Positions 32,965-40,591 of a stretch of 64,000 nucleotides of DNA are shown piece by piece. This DNA comes from Pelagibacteraceae bacterium. Its GTDB lineage: Bacteria > Pseudomonadota > Alphaproteobacteria > HIMB59. The notes below the pieces were generated by a model. That model did no database searches. It worked only from the letters and a program-made list of their open reading frames with translations, and had not been told where the DNA came from. Position 1 is the first letter of the stretch; each line of letters opens with the position of its first letter. The position numbers were made by a program, and so were the translations under genes. Location: positions 496,001 to 560,000 of the forward strand of contig BOYI01000001.1 in assembly GCA_019651435.1 (NCBI GenBank). Reading direction: 5' to 3'.

Positions 32965-33595
32965 TTTCAATTGATGAAATGTATTGTTCTAATTTTAATT
33001 GTTCAATATTTGAAATATAGTTAGGTGAGACTTCAAGTATATCGTGCCAACTAGCTAGATAATTTAAATTCACTCTCATTTTTTGTAAGTTCTTTTTGCA
33101 GAAGGGTAGATGTTATAGAAAAAAACTACATAAATATCTTTTACAGTCAGTGAATTTTTTCTTAAAGAATTAATAAAGTGAAGCTTACTACCTCCATCAG
33201 TAGCCATATCTTCAATTAAAATAGAAGTAGATTTTTTTTTTGAATTCTCCTTCTATAAGTTTTCCTTTTCCAAATCCTTTTGGCTGTTTTCTAATATAAA
33301 CCATGGGATACTTTAATTTATGGCTTATAAATGAAGAATAGGGTATTCCTGCCGTCTCTCCACCTGCAACTAAAACCTTATTTTTATATTTGGACTTAAT
33401 AAGTTTAGCCATTTCATTGATTACAATTTCTCTTTCTTTTGGGAAAGAAATAAGTTTTCTACAATCAACGTAAACAGGGCTTTTTTTCCCTGACGTAAGT
33501 GTAAATTTTTTTTTAAAATTTATGTTAACACATCCTATTTTTAGGAGGATATCAGCTATTTTTTGATTTGAATTTTTGATTTTGATCTTCGACAT
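32954..33595 (-). CDS. pyrE: Orotate phosphoribosyltransferase, frameshifted
   Basis: PyrE joins orotate to PRPP in de novo pyrimidine synthesis. Visible parts are [36 protein letters not shown] and [19 protein letters not shown]. After a shift at a ten-T run near 33235 come the PRPP loop [16 protein letters not shown] and, after another near 33095, [14 protein letters not shown]. About 213 residues. An alternative ATG lies at 33607. The start overlaps the DUF2256 gene in another frame. Confidence 0.92.
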
Positions 33596-33699
33596 TTTTC
33601 TGAACAATATTTAACATCATTCCATACTTTTTCCCATTTTTTTCTCCAAGTAAATGGAAGATTGCAAACAACACAAATTTTAAATTCTTTGTTTTTCAG
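33556..33699 (-). CDS. DUF2256 zinc-ribbon-like small protein
   Basis: A 47-residue frame squeezed between uspA and pyrE. It contains two Cys pairs in the DUF2256 pattern: [19 protein letters not shown] followed by [10 protein letters not shown]. The four Cys would bind zinc; function unknown. No ATG is available. The frame begins with CTG at 33699, just after the uspA stop, so the true start is CTG or hidden by a base error. It overlaps the pyrE start in a different frame. In many genomes this family sits near photolyase/cryptochrome genes, but none is seen here. Confidence 0.8.
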   Translation of the reverse strand: MKNKEFKICVVCNLPFTWRKKWEKVWNDVKYCSEKCRRSKSKIQIKK

Positions 33700-34179
33700 T
33701 TAAATAATTTTCTCTATTTCTTTGTCTTCAAGATTGCCATTTATAATTACTAGGGGGCAATGTAATGAATTTCCTTTTTCATATATGAGTTTATCAATTA
33801 ATGGACCTGGTTTTCCAATATCTTTGCTAGTAGCTAGTATAATAGTGGAATTCGATGAGTAGCTGTTGAGAAAATTAATGAAGTTATCAATTTCAGTTAT
33901 TTTGAATATTTCAGTTTTTGCTTTTATTTTAGCTTTTTCATAAATGAATTCATGAACTTCTTTATGTTTTGTTTTTTCATTAGTTATTTGTTCTTTATCA
34001 AGTATTTTTTCTGTAGAAGATGTTAACAACATACCATCACTAATATTTTCAATGAAACTTATGGTGGTAAGATTTGATTTAGTTAATTTAGCTCTTTTTA
34101 CTGCAAATTTTACAGCTGTCCACATTTCCTCACTATCATCAATTACAACAAAATAATTTCTTTGATTTATTTTTTTCAT
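33700..34179 (-). CDS. Universal stress protein (UspA) family
   Basis: A 159-residue UspA-fold protein starting MKKINQRNYFVVIDDSEEMW. It contains the alpha/beta pattern with VAVDGSE-like VVIDDSEE near the N-terminus. The C-terminal ATP-loop region reads GKPGPLIDKLIYEKGN then CPLVIING, a modified G-x2-G-x9-G(S/T) motif. Role unknown, probably nucleotide binding under stress. Its start overlaps the upstream TIGR02186 gene by four bases, so it belongs to that operon. Confidence 0.82.
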   Translation of the reverse strand: MKKINQRNYFVVIDDSEEMWTAVKFAVKRAKLTKSNLTTISFIENISDGMLLTSSTEKILDKEQITNEKTKHKEVHEFIYEKAKIKAKTEIFKITEIDNFINFLNSYSSNSTIILATSKDIGKPGPLIDKLIYEKGNSLHCPLVIINGNLEDKEIEKII

Positions 34180-34862
34180 CTTCTTCTAAAAAGCCAATTT
34201 GATATTAAGCTAAATACAATTGAAAAGATAACTAAGATTACTGCATAAACTAGCGACTGTTCTTCTAGCATTGTTTCAAACCTACTTGTAATCCCTTTTT
34301 TTTGAATATTTAATTTCTTTTGGGAAAAATTTTTTACTTTATTGTCCTTAATCTCATATAGATTGACCTTGATATTACCTGCTGAAATGTTGTCTGGAAT
34401 CTTAAATTTATTAATAAATAAACTTCCCTCTACACTTTGAAGTTCATCTTCAAAATATAGACCTTTTACTCTTAAAGCCTCTCTGATTTGGTAGAGTTTC
34501 TCCGAAAAACTGCTTTGTATTAAAAAATGACTTCTTGTAATTGAGGGTATTAAGAAAATTTCATTAATTGATTTTTTTGGAGTAGAAAAAATAGCAAAGA
34601 AACTTGGAATTTTATCTAAGTCTTTCCTATTATTAATCCAAAAAAGACCTTTTTTTGATTTTTTAAATAATTTTCCTTGTTTTTCTGTTCCTTCAAAAAT
34701 TATTATTAAATCTTTTCCATCATCTTTTTGCCCAAATAAAACAACCTCCTCACCTAAAAAATTTGAATTAATTTCAATATTGAATTTATCAAGTGAAAAT
34801 TTTGCAGACCAAGATATAGATGAGCAAGAAATTAAAAGAATTGTGAATATAACTTTAAACAT
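34176..34862 (-). CDS. TIGR02186-family membrane-anchored protein
   Basis: A 228-residue exported protein. It has an N-terminal signal (VIFTILLISCSSISWSA), a beta-rich periplasmic domain (NSNFLGEEVVLFGQKDDGKD) and one C-terminal transmembrane helix (YAVILVIFSIVFSLISNWLF) followed by RRR. This architecture, and its overlap with a TauE gene, match the uncharacterised TIGR02186 family of alphaproteobacteria. Function unknown; likely works with the adjacent exporter. Confidence 0.78.
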   Translation of the reverse strand: MFKVIFTILLISCSSISWSAKFSLDKFNIEINSNFLGEEVVLFGQKDDGKDLIIIFEGTEKQGKLFKKSKKGLFWINNRKDLDKIPSFFAIFSTPKKSINEIFLIPSITRSHFLIQSSFSEKLYQIREALRVKGLYFEDELQSVEGSLFINKFKIPDNISAGNIKVNLYEIKDNKVKNFSQKKLNIQKKGITSRFETMLEEQSLVYAVILVIFSIVFSLISNWLFRRR

Positions 34863-35757
34863 AATCTATTCGATATAAATTATTAGGTGTTCTAAAAAGC
34901 TCATAAAGAAGAAAAGATGCAATTATTACCAAGAGCACACCAAACAATACTTTCAAATTTTCTTGATCAAGTTTTTCTATTACTCTTGAAGCAATGGCAG
35001 CACCTAGAGAACTACTTACAATAAGTATAATAGCTAATACAAAATCTACATTCTGATTTATTGCTATTTGAAGAAAAAGAGAAATTAATGAAATTATAGT
35101 AATATTAAAAAGTGATGTACCTATTACAGATATTGTAGTCATACCTAAAAGATAAATCATACATGGTATAAGTATAAAACCACCCCCTATACCTGTAAAA
35201 CCAGTTAATAGACCTATGCCAAAACCTATAAATAATGGAGCAAGAATGCTTATATATAATTTAGATTTTCTATATTTAAATTTAAATGGTAGACCGTGTA
35301 TCCATGAGTGCTGATGTAATTTAAATTTCTTATTTTTATAAAAAATATTTACTTTTGCTGTTTCATATAAAATAAAAATTGCAGTTCCTAATAAGAGCAC
35401 AACATAAATAGAACTAAGATAATTATCTATAGCTCCAATATTTTGAAGATTATTTAAAAGTAAAACTCCTGTTAATGTGCCAAAAACCCCTCCAACGATC
35501 ATGGTAATGCCCATTTGATAATCAATATTTTTTTTCTGATAATGATTGATTACACCGGTTGAGGTAGATGCAAAAACTTGAACCGTGGTCGATCCAACTG
35601 CTACTGCAGGAGGTACGCCAACAAGGATAAGTAGTGGAGAAGAAATAAAACCTCCACCAATACCAAAAAGTCCTGATATAAAACCAATACCTACACCGAG
35701 TGATAAAAGCACGTAAATGTTGATAGATATTTCAGCGATAGGTAAATAGAAATTCAT
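34855..35757 (-). CDS. TauE/SafE-family anion (sulfite/organosulfonate) exporter
   Basis: Eight-helix membrane protein of 300 residues, with the duplicated TauE half-motifs: SGLFGIGGGFISSPLLILVG in the first half and LTGFTGIGGGFILIPCMIYL in the second. The family exports sulfite, sulfoacetate and similar anions or imports small organic acids; the substrate here is not determined. It heads an operon with TIGR02186 and uspA (overlaps of eight and four bases). Confidence 0.9.
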   Translation of the reverse strand: MNFYLPIAEISINIYVLLSLGVGIGFISGLFGIGGGFISSPLLILVGVPPAVAVGSTTVQVFASTSTGVINHYQKKNIDYQMGITMIVGGVFGTLTGVLLLNNLQNIGAIDNYLSSIYVVLLLGTAIFILYETAKVNIFYKNKKFKLHQHSWIHGLPFKFKYRKSKLYISILAPLFIGFGIGLLTGFTGIGGGFILIPCMIYLLGMTTISVIGTSLFNITIISLISLFLQIAINQNVDFVLAIILIVSSSLGAAIASRVIEKLDQENLKVLFGVLLVIIASFLLYELFRTPNNLYRIDYV

Positions 35758-35803
35758 TTATTCAGTGAATATTGTAATAATATAATTTATACATCAATAA
35801 ATT

Positions 35804-36340
35804 ATGAAATACACATTAGCTTTTGCCTGTTCACAAGATGGTTTTATTGCAAAACATTCAAAAGATAACCCTTTTGAATGGACCTCAAAAGAGGACCAAA
35901 ACCATTTACAGATACTAATTAGTGAAAATGAATGGCAAGTTATGGGAAGAACCACTCATGAACTTAATCCCAATCATAATCGAAAAAGAATTGTTTTTTC
36001 ACGACAGTCTAAGGAAATTGAACTCATTAAAAAAGATATCCCTGATCAATTTTATTTTAACCCTGACTTACATCAATGGAGCGACTTTGAAAAGATTTGT
36101 TCAGGAAATGTTTTAATTTTAGGTGGCACTAGCGTACATGATTTTTTCATCTATGCTGAATTAGTAGATACTATTCATATAACTATTGAACCTCATACTT
36201 TTAATGGGGGTGTAAGAGCTTTCTCATATATTAATTTTAAAGACTATAAGCCCTATTTTTTATCGAGAAATTACTCTTATGAAGAAAAGACTCTTAATGA
36301 CAATGGCTCAATATTAATTTCTTTTAATAAGAACTCTTAA
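35804..36340 (+). CDS. Dihydrofolate reductase / RibD C-terminal-like protein
   Basis: A 178-residue protein of the DHFR-like/RibD reductase fold: MKYTLAFACSQDGFIAKHSK, then VMGRTTHELN, IVFSRQSKEI, VLILGGTSVHDFFIYAELVD and HITIEPHTFNGGVRAF. These are the NADPH-binding and substrate loops of the RibD_C family. Whether it reduces dihydrofolate, a flavin intermediate or another pterin is open. It converges on mobA and overlaps its 3' end by 17 bases. Confidence 0.82.
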   Translation: MKYTLAFACSQDGFIAKHSKDNPFEWTSKEDQNHLQILISENEWQVMGRTTHELNPNHNRKRIVFSRQSKEIELIKKDIPDQFYFNPDLHQWSDFEKICSGNVLILGGTSVHDFFIYAELVDTIHITIEPHTFNGGVRAFSYINFKDYKPYFLSRNYSYEEKTLNDNGSILISFNKNS

Positions 36341-36923
36341 AAAAATTATAATCTTCAATATCATTTATATTAAAGAATTCTAATTTATTCTCTTTTTCAA
36401 TATTTAAAAACTCAAAGCCAATTTCCTCAGCAAATTTCATAATTTTATAACCATCATTCAAATTTAAAATTCTATCTAATTTTTCAAAAGAATTAATTGA
36501 CCAGAATGAAAACATTGGTTCTGTTTTCCCATCAATTTTAGAAATATAAGAGTTTTTATTCTTTGTTGGTATGTTTTCAAATTCTTTAAAAAGATTTAAG
36601 TTAATTAAAGGAGCATCAGTGGGAAGCATGGCAAACCAAATATTTTTTTTTGTTTGTTTGTATAGGCTCATAATACTATGAAGGCCAGCCAATGGACCTT
36701 TTCTGCCTTTAATTTTGTCAGCTACTATTTCAAAACCAAATTTTAAGTATTTCTCTTCATCATCATTAACATTAATGATAATTTCATAACCAAGTATTTT
36801 TAATTGATCTAAAAGTAACTCAATAAATGTTTTGTTATGAATTTTAAGAAAACTTTTATTTTGGAAATTCATTCGAGAGGACTTTCCCCCTGTAAGTATT
36901 GAAATTACAATTAGATCGCTCAC
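36324..36923 (-). CDS. mobA: Molybdenum cofactor guanylyltransferase
   Basis: MobA attaches GMP to molybdopterin, giving the bis-MGD cofactor needed by formate dehydrogenase. It has the nucleotidyltransferase N-terminal motif ISILTGGKSSRMNFQNKSFL, the metal-binding WFAMLPTDAPLINLNLF and KTEPMFSFW. The 199 residues are intact. It overlaps the fdhD stop by four bases, so the two are translated together on the minus strand. Confidence 0.92.
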   Translation of the reverse strand: MSDLIVISILTGGKSSRMNFQNKSFLKIHNKTFIELLLDQLKILGYEIIINVNDDEEKYLKFGFEIVADKIKGRKGPLAGLHSIMSLYKQTKKNIWFAMLPTDAPLINLNLFKEFENIPTKNKNSYISKIDGKTEPMFSFWSINSFEKLDRILNLNDGYKIMKFAEEIGFEFLNIEKENKLEFFNINDIEDYNFFKSSY

Positions 36924-37727
36924 TTTTTAAATCTAAAGTCACCAGAAAGTACATTGAGACGTTTGCCTCTTAATCTACCAATCATTGTTAATTTTTTCTT
37001 TCTAGCTATTTCTACAGCCCAAGCTGTAAATCCTGAACGAGATAGAAGTATTGGTATTTGCATTTTTATGCATTTAATAACCATTTCACTGGTTAATCGA
37101 CCAGTTGTGTAAAATGACATATTTTTAACATTAATATTTTTTTTTCAAAATTAATCCTGCAATCTTATCAACAGCATTATGTCTTCCAACATCTTCAAAA
37201 TAATAAAGAGGTTTATTACCCTCACACAATACACAACCATGAATAGCACCAACTTTTAGATATAAACTGGGTTCTAAATTAATTTTTTTTGATAATTCAA
37301 TAAGTTCCTGATGAGTTACTTTGATATTTTTATTTAAAACAATTTCTTCAATTTCATTATACAAATCACCAAAAACAGTACCCTGTGCACAACCTGAAGT
37401 ATTTACTTTTTTTTTTAATTTTTTTTCGTAATTAGTTTTATCAGTTGTCCTAACAACTATGGTCCTTAAATCTTTATGGTATTCTATTTTTTTAACTTTA
37501 TTAATATCACTTAACATTCCTTGGTTATATAGATATCCAAGAGCCAAATACTCAGGATAATCCCCAATAGTCATCATAGTTACTATTTCTTGATTATTGA
37601 GATATAGAGTTAATGGCCTTTCCTCAATTATAGGAATGATTGTTTTTTTTCCATTCTCATCTATAGAGTTTTTATATTTAAATAAGGACTTATTATTTAC
37701 ACTCGGTCTTATCAAAAAATCTGTCAT
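36920..37727 (-). CDS. fdhD: Formate dehydrogenase sulfurtransferase FdhD, one frameshift
   Basis: FdhD passes sulfur from a cysteine desulfurase to the molybdenum cofactor of formate dehydrogenase. The N-terminal 198 residues include EERPLTLYLNNQEIVTMMTI, LALGYLYNQGML, TSGCAQGTVFGD (sulfur-carrying Cys) and the DVGRHNAVDKIAGLIL motif. A shift near 37130 in a long A/T run leads to FYTTGRLTSEMVIKCIKMQI and SRSGFTAWAVEIA. Only one Cys is visible in the loop, as in many alphaproteobacterial members. It is divergent from mobB. Confidence 0.94.
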
Positions 37728-37760
37728 AATTTTCTATGATATATTATGGTTGTAAAATAA

Positions 37761-38244
37761 ATGAAAACAATAGCAGTTATTGGGTGGAAAAATAGTGGCA
37801 AGACGACATTAGTATCTAATCTAGTCAATTACCTTAGTGAAAAAAAATTCAAAGTAGGCGTAGTTAAGCACGCACATCATACATTTGATATAGATCATCC
37901 TAATACTGATAGCTATAAAATTAGAGAAGCTGGCTCTTTCAAAACTACAATCGTCTCTGAAAAAAGATTAGCGTATATAGAAGAAAAAACACATCAGAGA
38001 TAGATATAGAAGAACTAATTCAACTTAATAAGGGATGTGATATTCTTATATTTGAAGGTTTTAAAAAATAAAAAACTTCAAAAATTGAAGTAAATCTAAC
38101 TAAGAATAAAAAGAAATGCTATATGAGTCTTTTGATAATATTAAACTTTTAGTAAGTGATGATGATTCAGAGCATCCTATTAAGGTATTGAGGCATGAAC
38201 AAATAGATGAAATTGCAAAAGAAATATTAAGTGACTCATTTTAA
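37761..38244 (+). CDS. mobB: MobB-type molybdopterin-guanine dinucleotide biosynthesis protein, frameshifted
   Basis: P-loop GTPase that aids MobA. N-terminal 80 residues open: MKTIAVIGWKNSGKTTLVSN (Walker A GWKNSGKT), VGVVKHAHHTFDIDHPNTDS, YKIREAG. Further segments in other frames are IEELIQLNKGCDILIFEGFK and LLVSDDDSEHPIKVLRH, ending at 38242-38244. Shifts lie near 37995, 38070 and 38120. The end overlaps the GTG start of moeA by 14 bases. Confidence 0.88.
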
Positions 38245-39415
38245 ATTGATAAGTTTGAAGAAGGCTATTCAATTAGCTATTTTACACAGTAATAGAACAA
38301 AAAAAACCTCTGAAATAGATTTAGCTGACTCACTTAATTTTGTATCAAGTAAGGAAATACGCTCTCCAATAAATTTACCCGAATTAGACTCAGCAGGACT
38401 TGATGGTTTTATAATATCAAATAAAAAATCTTCAAAATTTCCTGTTTCATTAAAGATAATTGAAACAGGAAAAGTTTATAAAAATTTAAATATAAAATAT
38501 GCTTATAGGATCAATACTGGCGCCAGTATTCCTAGAAACTTTAAAAATTTTATATCTTTAGAAAACGCATTTATTGAAAATGAGTATTTAATTTTATCAA
38601 AATCAAAAATTTCCAATAAAGATATCAAAAAGAAAGGTGAAGATTTAAAAAAGAAACAGATACTTATAAAGAAAAATCAAAAAATTAATTTTATTAAGCT
38701 TGCCCTTCTGGCCTCAGTTGGAATAAAAAAAACTCATATATACAGCCCATTAAAAGTTGGGGTAATTTCTACTGGAAATGAATTAATTGATTACAAAAAG
38801 AAAAAAAAAGACTTTCAAACTTTTGACTCAAATAAATTACAAATTATAAATTTTCTTAAGAAATATCCAATTCAAATAGAAGATTTAGGGATTTTAAAAG
38901 ATAATTTTAAAGATGTTGAGAAATTTTATAGAACAAAAAATTCTAAGTATGATTTAATTATTAGCTCAGGTGGATCGTCATTTAGTTCTGGAGATCACAC
39001 TTCATCTTATTTAATTAAGAATACTAAAATTTTATTTCAATATCTTCGCATACAGCCAGGGAGACCAATAATTTTTGCTAAACAAAAGAGACAATACATT
39101 TTTTCCCTTCCGGGTAACCCACTTGCTGTGATGGTTAATTTAAAATTAATAATTTCAAAATTTATTGATCCAAATAATCTTTATACAAACTTTAAATTTG
39201 AAAACTTTAAATCAGGTTTTAATACAAATAAAAAATACAATATAACAAAATTTATAAGAGTTAAAATTAAAGATAAAACAGCTTATGAACACAACTCTAA
39301 AGGATCAGCTAAATTAATTTCTACCGCACAAAGTGATGGATTTATGATTGTTGAAGAGGGTATTTCTAAGGTTGTAATAGGGAGGTCATATCCAGTTATT
39401 AAATTTGAAATTTAA
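38231..39415 (+). CDS. moeA: Molybdopterin molybdenumtransferase MoeA
   Basis: MoeA inserts molybdate into adenylylated molybdopterin. The 394 residues are intact from a GTG start. Motifs include INLPELDSAGLDGFII (near the N-terminus), YAYRINTGASIPRNF, GVISTGNELIDYKKK, LIISSGGSSFSSGDHTS and FSLPGNPLAVMVNLKL. The catalytic Asp region fits SSGDH rather than the usual VSVGDYD; otherwise it is typical. Tail to tail with the TusA-like gene (overlap 17 bases). Confidence 0.92.
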   Translation: MTHFKLISLKKAIQLAILHSNRTKKTSEIDLADSLNFVSSKEIRSPINLPELDSAGLDGFIISNKKSSKFPVSLKIIETGKVYKNLNIKYAYRINTGASIPRNFKNFISLENAFIENEYLILSKSKISNKDIKKKGEDLKKKQILIKKNQKINFIKLALLASVGIKKTHIYSPLKVGVISTGNELIDYKKKKKDFQTFDSNKLQIINFLKKYPIQIEDLGILKDNFKDVEKFYRTKNSKYDLIISSGGSSFSSGDHTSSYLIKNTKILFQYLRIQPGRPIIFAKQKRQYIFSLPGNPLAVMVNLKLIISKFIDPNNLYTNFKFENFKSGFNTNKKYNITKFIRVKIKDKTAYEHNSKGSAKLISTAQSDGFMIVEEGISKVVIGRSYPVIKFEI

Positions 39416-39617
39416 TAATTACTATTTTTTTTTGAGTTTTGATTGAAATAATTTTGAAATTATTTTCTTCGCAGTAATTTTTAAAGTCATATTTAGACAA
39501 AGGATCATCACACTCTATTGTAATCAAATCATTTTTTTTTAATTTTTTTATACGTTTGGCAGCTTTTAATACTGGTATAGGGCATTCATAACCTTTCGTA
39601 TCTAGATAATATTCCAT
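39399..39617 (-). CDS. TusA/SirA-like sulfur-carrier protein
   Basis: A 72-residue TusA-fold protein: MEYYLDTKGYECPIPVLKAA with the CPxP signature carrying the persulfide Cys at residue 12. TusA-family proteins relay sulfur between proteins, for example into tRNA thiolation or molybdenum cofactor maturation. Its position between moeA and the LysR/formate dehydrogenase genes suggests sulfur delivery for FdhD or cofactor synthesis; that is inference. Divergent from lysR with only 27 bases between. Confidence 0.88.
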   Translation of the reverse strand: MEYYLDTKGYECPIPVLKAAKRIKKLKKNDLITIECDDPLSKYDFKNYCEENNFKIISIKTQKKIVIIKFQI

Positions 39618-39644
39618 TTAAGTATATATTTATTTCAATATTTC

Positions 39645-40526
39645 ATGGAAATAAAGAACTTAGAAATAATTTTAGCCTTAGATAGTGAAAAACACTTTAA
39701 TCGCGCTGCTGAGAAATTAAATATTTCTCAACCTGCACTTTCTATGAAATTAAAATCATTGGAAAATGAAATTGGTGTAAAATTAGTAAAAAGAGGTAAA
39801 AATTTTATAGGCTTAACTAAAGAAGGCGAAATTTTAAAAGAAAAATTTAAATATATTGTAAAAGAGTATAGTGAAATTAAACAATTAAGTTCTGAATTAA
39901 AAAATAATCTCACAGGTAGTTTGAGGGTAGGAGTAATACCTTCTGCCCTTATTGATGTCTCATTTATCTTAAATCAGTATGTTAAAAAATTTCGTAATAT
40001 AAATATAGAAGTTTACTCAATGTCCTCTAATAAAATTGATGAGGGATTACATGACTTTAAACTAGATATTGGTTTTAGTTATTTGGATAACGAACCTATT
40101 TTAGGCGTAGAAAAAGTTCATCTCTACAAAGAAAAGTATTTCTTAGTTACTAAAAATAAAAAATATCAAAATTTTAAAAATATTTCATGGAGCGAGTGTG
40201 ACGGTCATGATTTATGTTTGATATCTCAAGAAAATCAATTTAGGAGAATTTTAGATACTATTTTTAAAAGTAAAAATATAAGCCCTAACATCATGATTGA
40301 ATCTAACTCATTAATTCATCTTTTTTCCCACGTATCCTCCTCAGATCTATCAACAATTATGCCAGGTTCCTATGCAGCCCAATTTGAAAATTATTCTAAT
40401 ATTCGATTTATTGAATTAAATACACCTATGGTGACCCATTCTGTTGGCTCAGTTTTTATTAAAGATAAAGGGCCATCTCCGATAAAAGACTCATTTATAA
40501 AGTTTTTAAAAAACTTTAATAAGTAA
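39645..40526 (+). CDS. LysR-type transcriptional regulator
   Basis: A 293-residue LysR protein with N-terminal winged helix-turn-helix (EIKNLEIILALDSEKHFNRA, AEKLNISQPALSMKLKSLEN). A LysR substrate-binding domain follows (GSLRVGVIPSALIDVSFILN onward). It lies 65 bases upstream of the formate dehydrogenase genes on the same strand and is the probable regulator of that operon. The ligand, perhaps formate or a cofactor-related signal, is unknown. Confidence 0.9.
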   Translation: MEIKNLEIILALDSEKHFNRAAEKLNISQPALSMKLKSLENEIGVKLVKRGKNFIGLTKEGEILKEKFKYIVKEYSEIKQLSSELKNNLTGSLRVGVIPSALIDVSFILNQYVKKFRNINIEVYSMSSNKIDEGLHDFKLDIGFSYLDNEPILGVEKVHLYKEKYFLVTKNKKYQNFKNISWSECDGHDLCLISQENQFRRILDTIFKSKNISPNIMIESNSLIHLFSHVSSSDLSTIMPGSYAAQFENYSNIRFIELNTPMVTHSVGSVFIKDKGPSPIKDSFIKFLKNFNK

Positions 40527-40536
40527 TTCTTATCAA

Positions 40537-40573
40537 TCAATTACTCTTTAATAATTGAATATTAAGTCAATTT
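40537..40573 (+). promoter_or_regulatory. Candidate LysR operator, three half-sites before fdsB
   Basis: The 65-base gap between lysR and fdsB contains TCAATTA (40537-40543), TAATTGA (40552-40558) and TCAATTT (40567-40573). They start exactly 15 bases apart and alternate in orientation. The first pair is a perfect seven-base inverted repeat with an eight-base spacer and contains a T-N11-A core typical of LysR boxes. It could instead be a weak terminator of lysR, but no T tract follows. Function is inferred. Confidence 0.4.
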
Positions 40574-40591
40574 AAATAATTTCAATAATAC

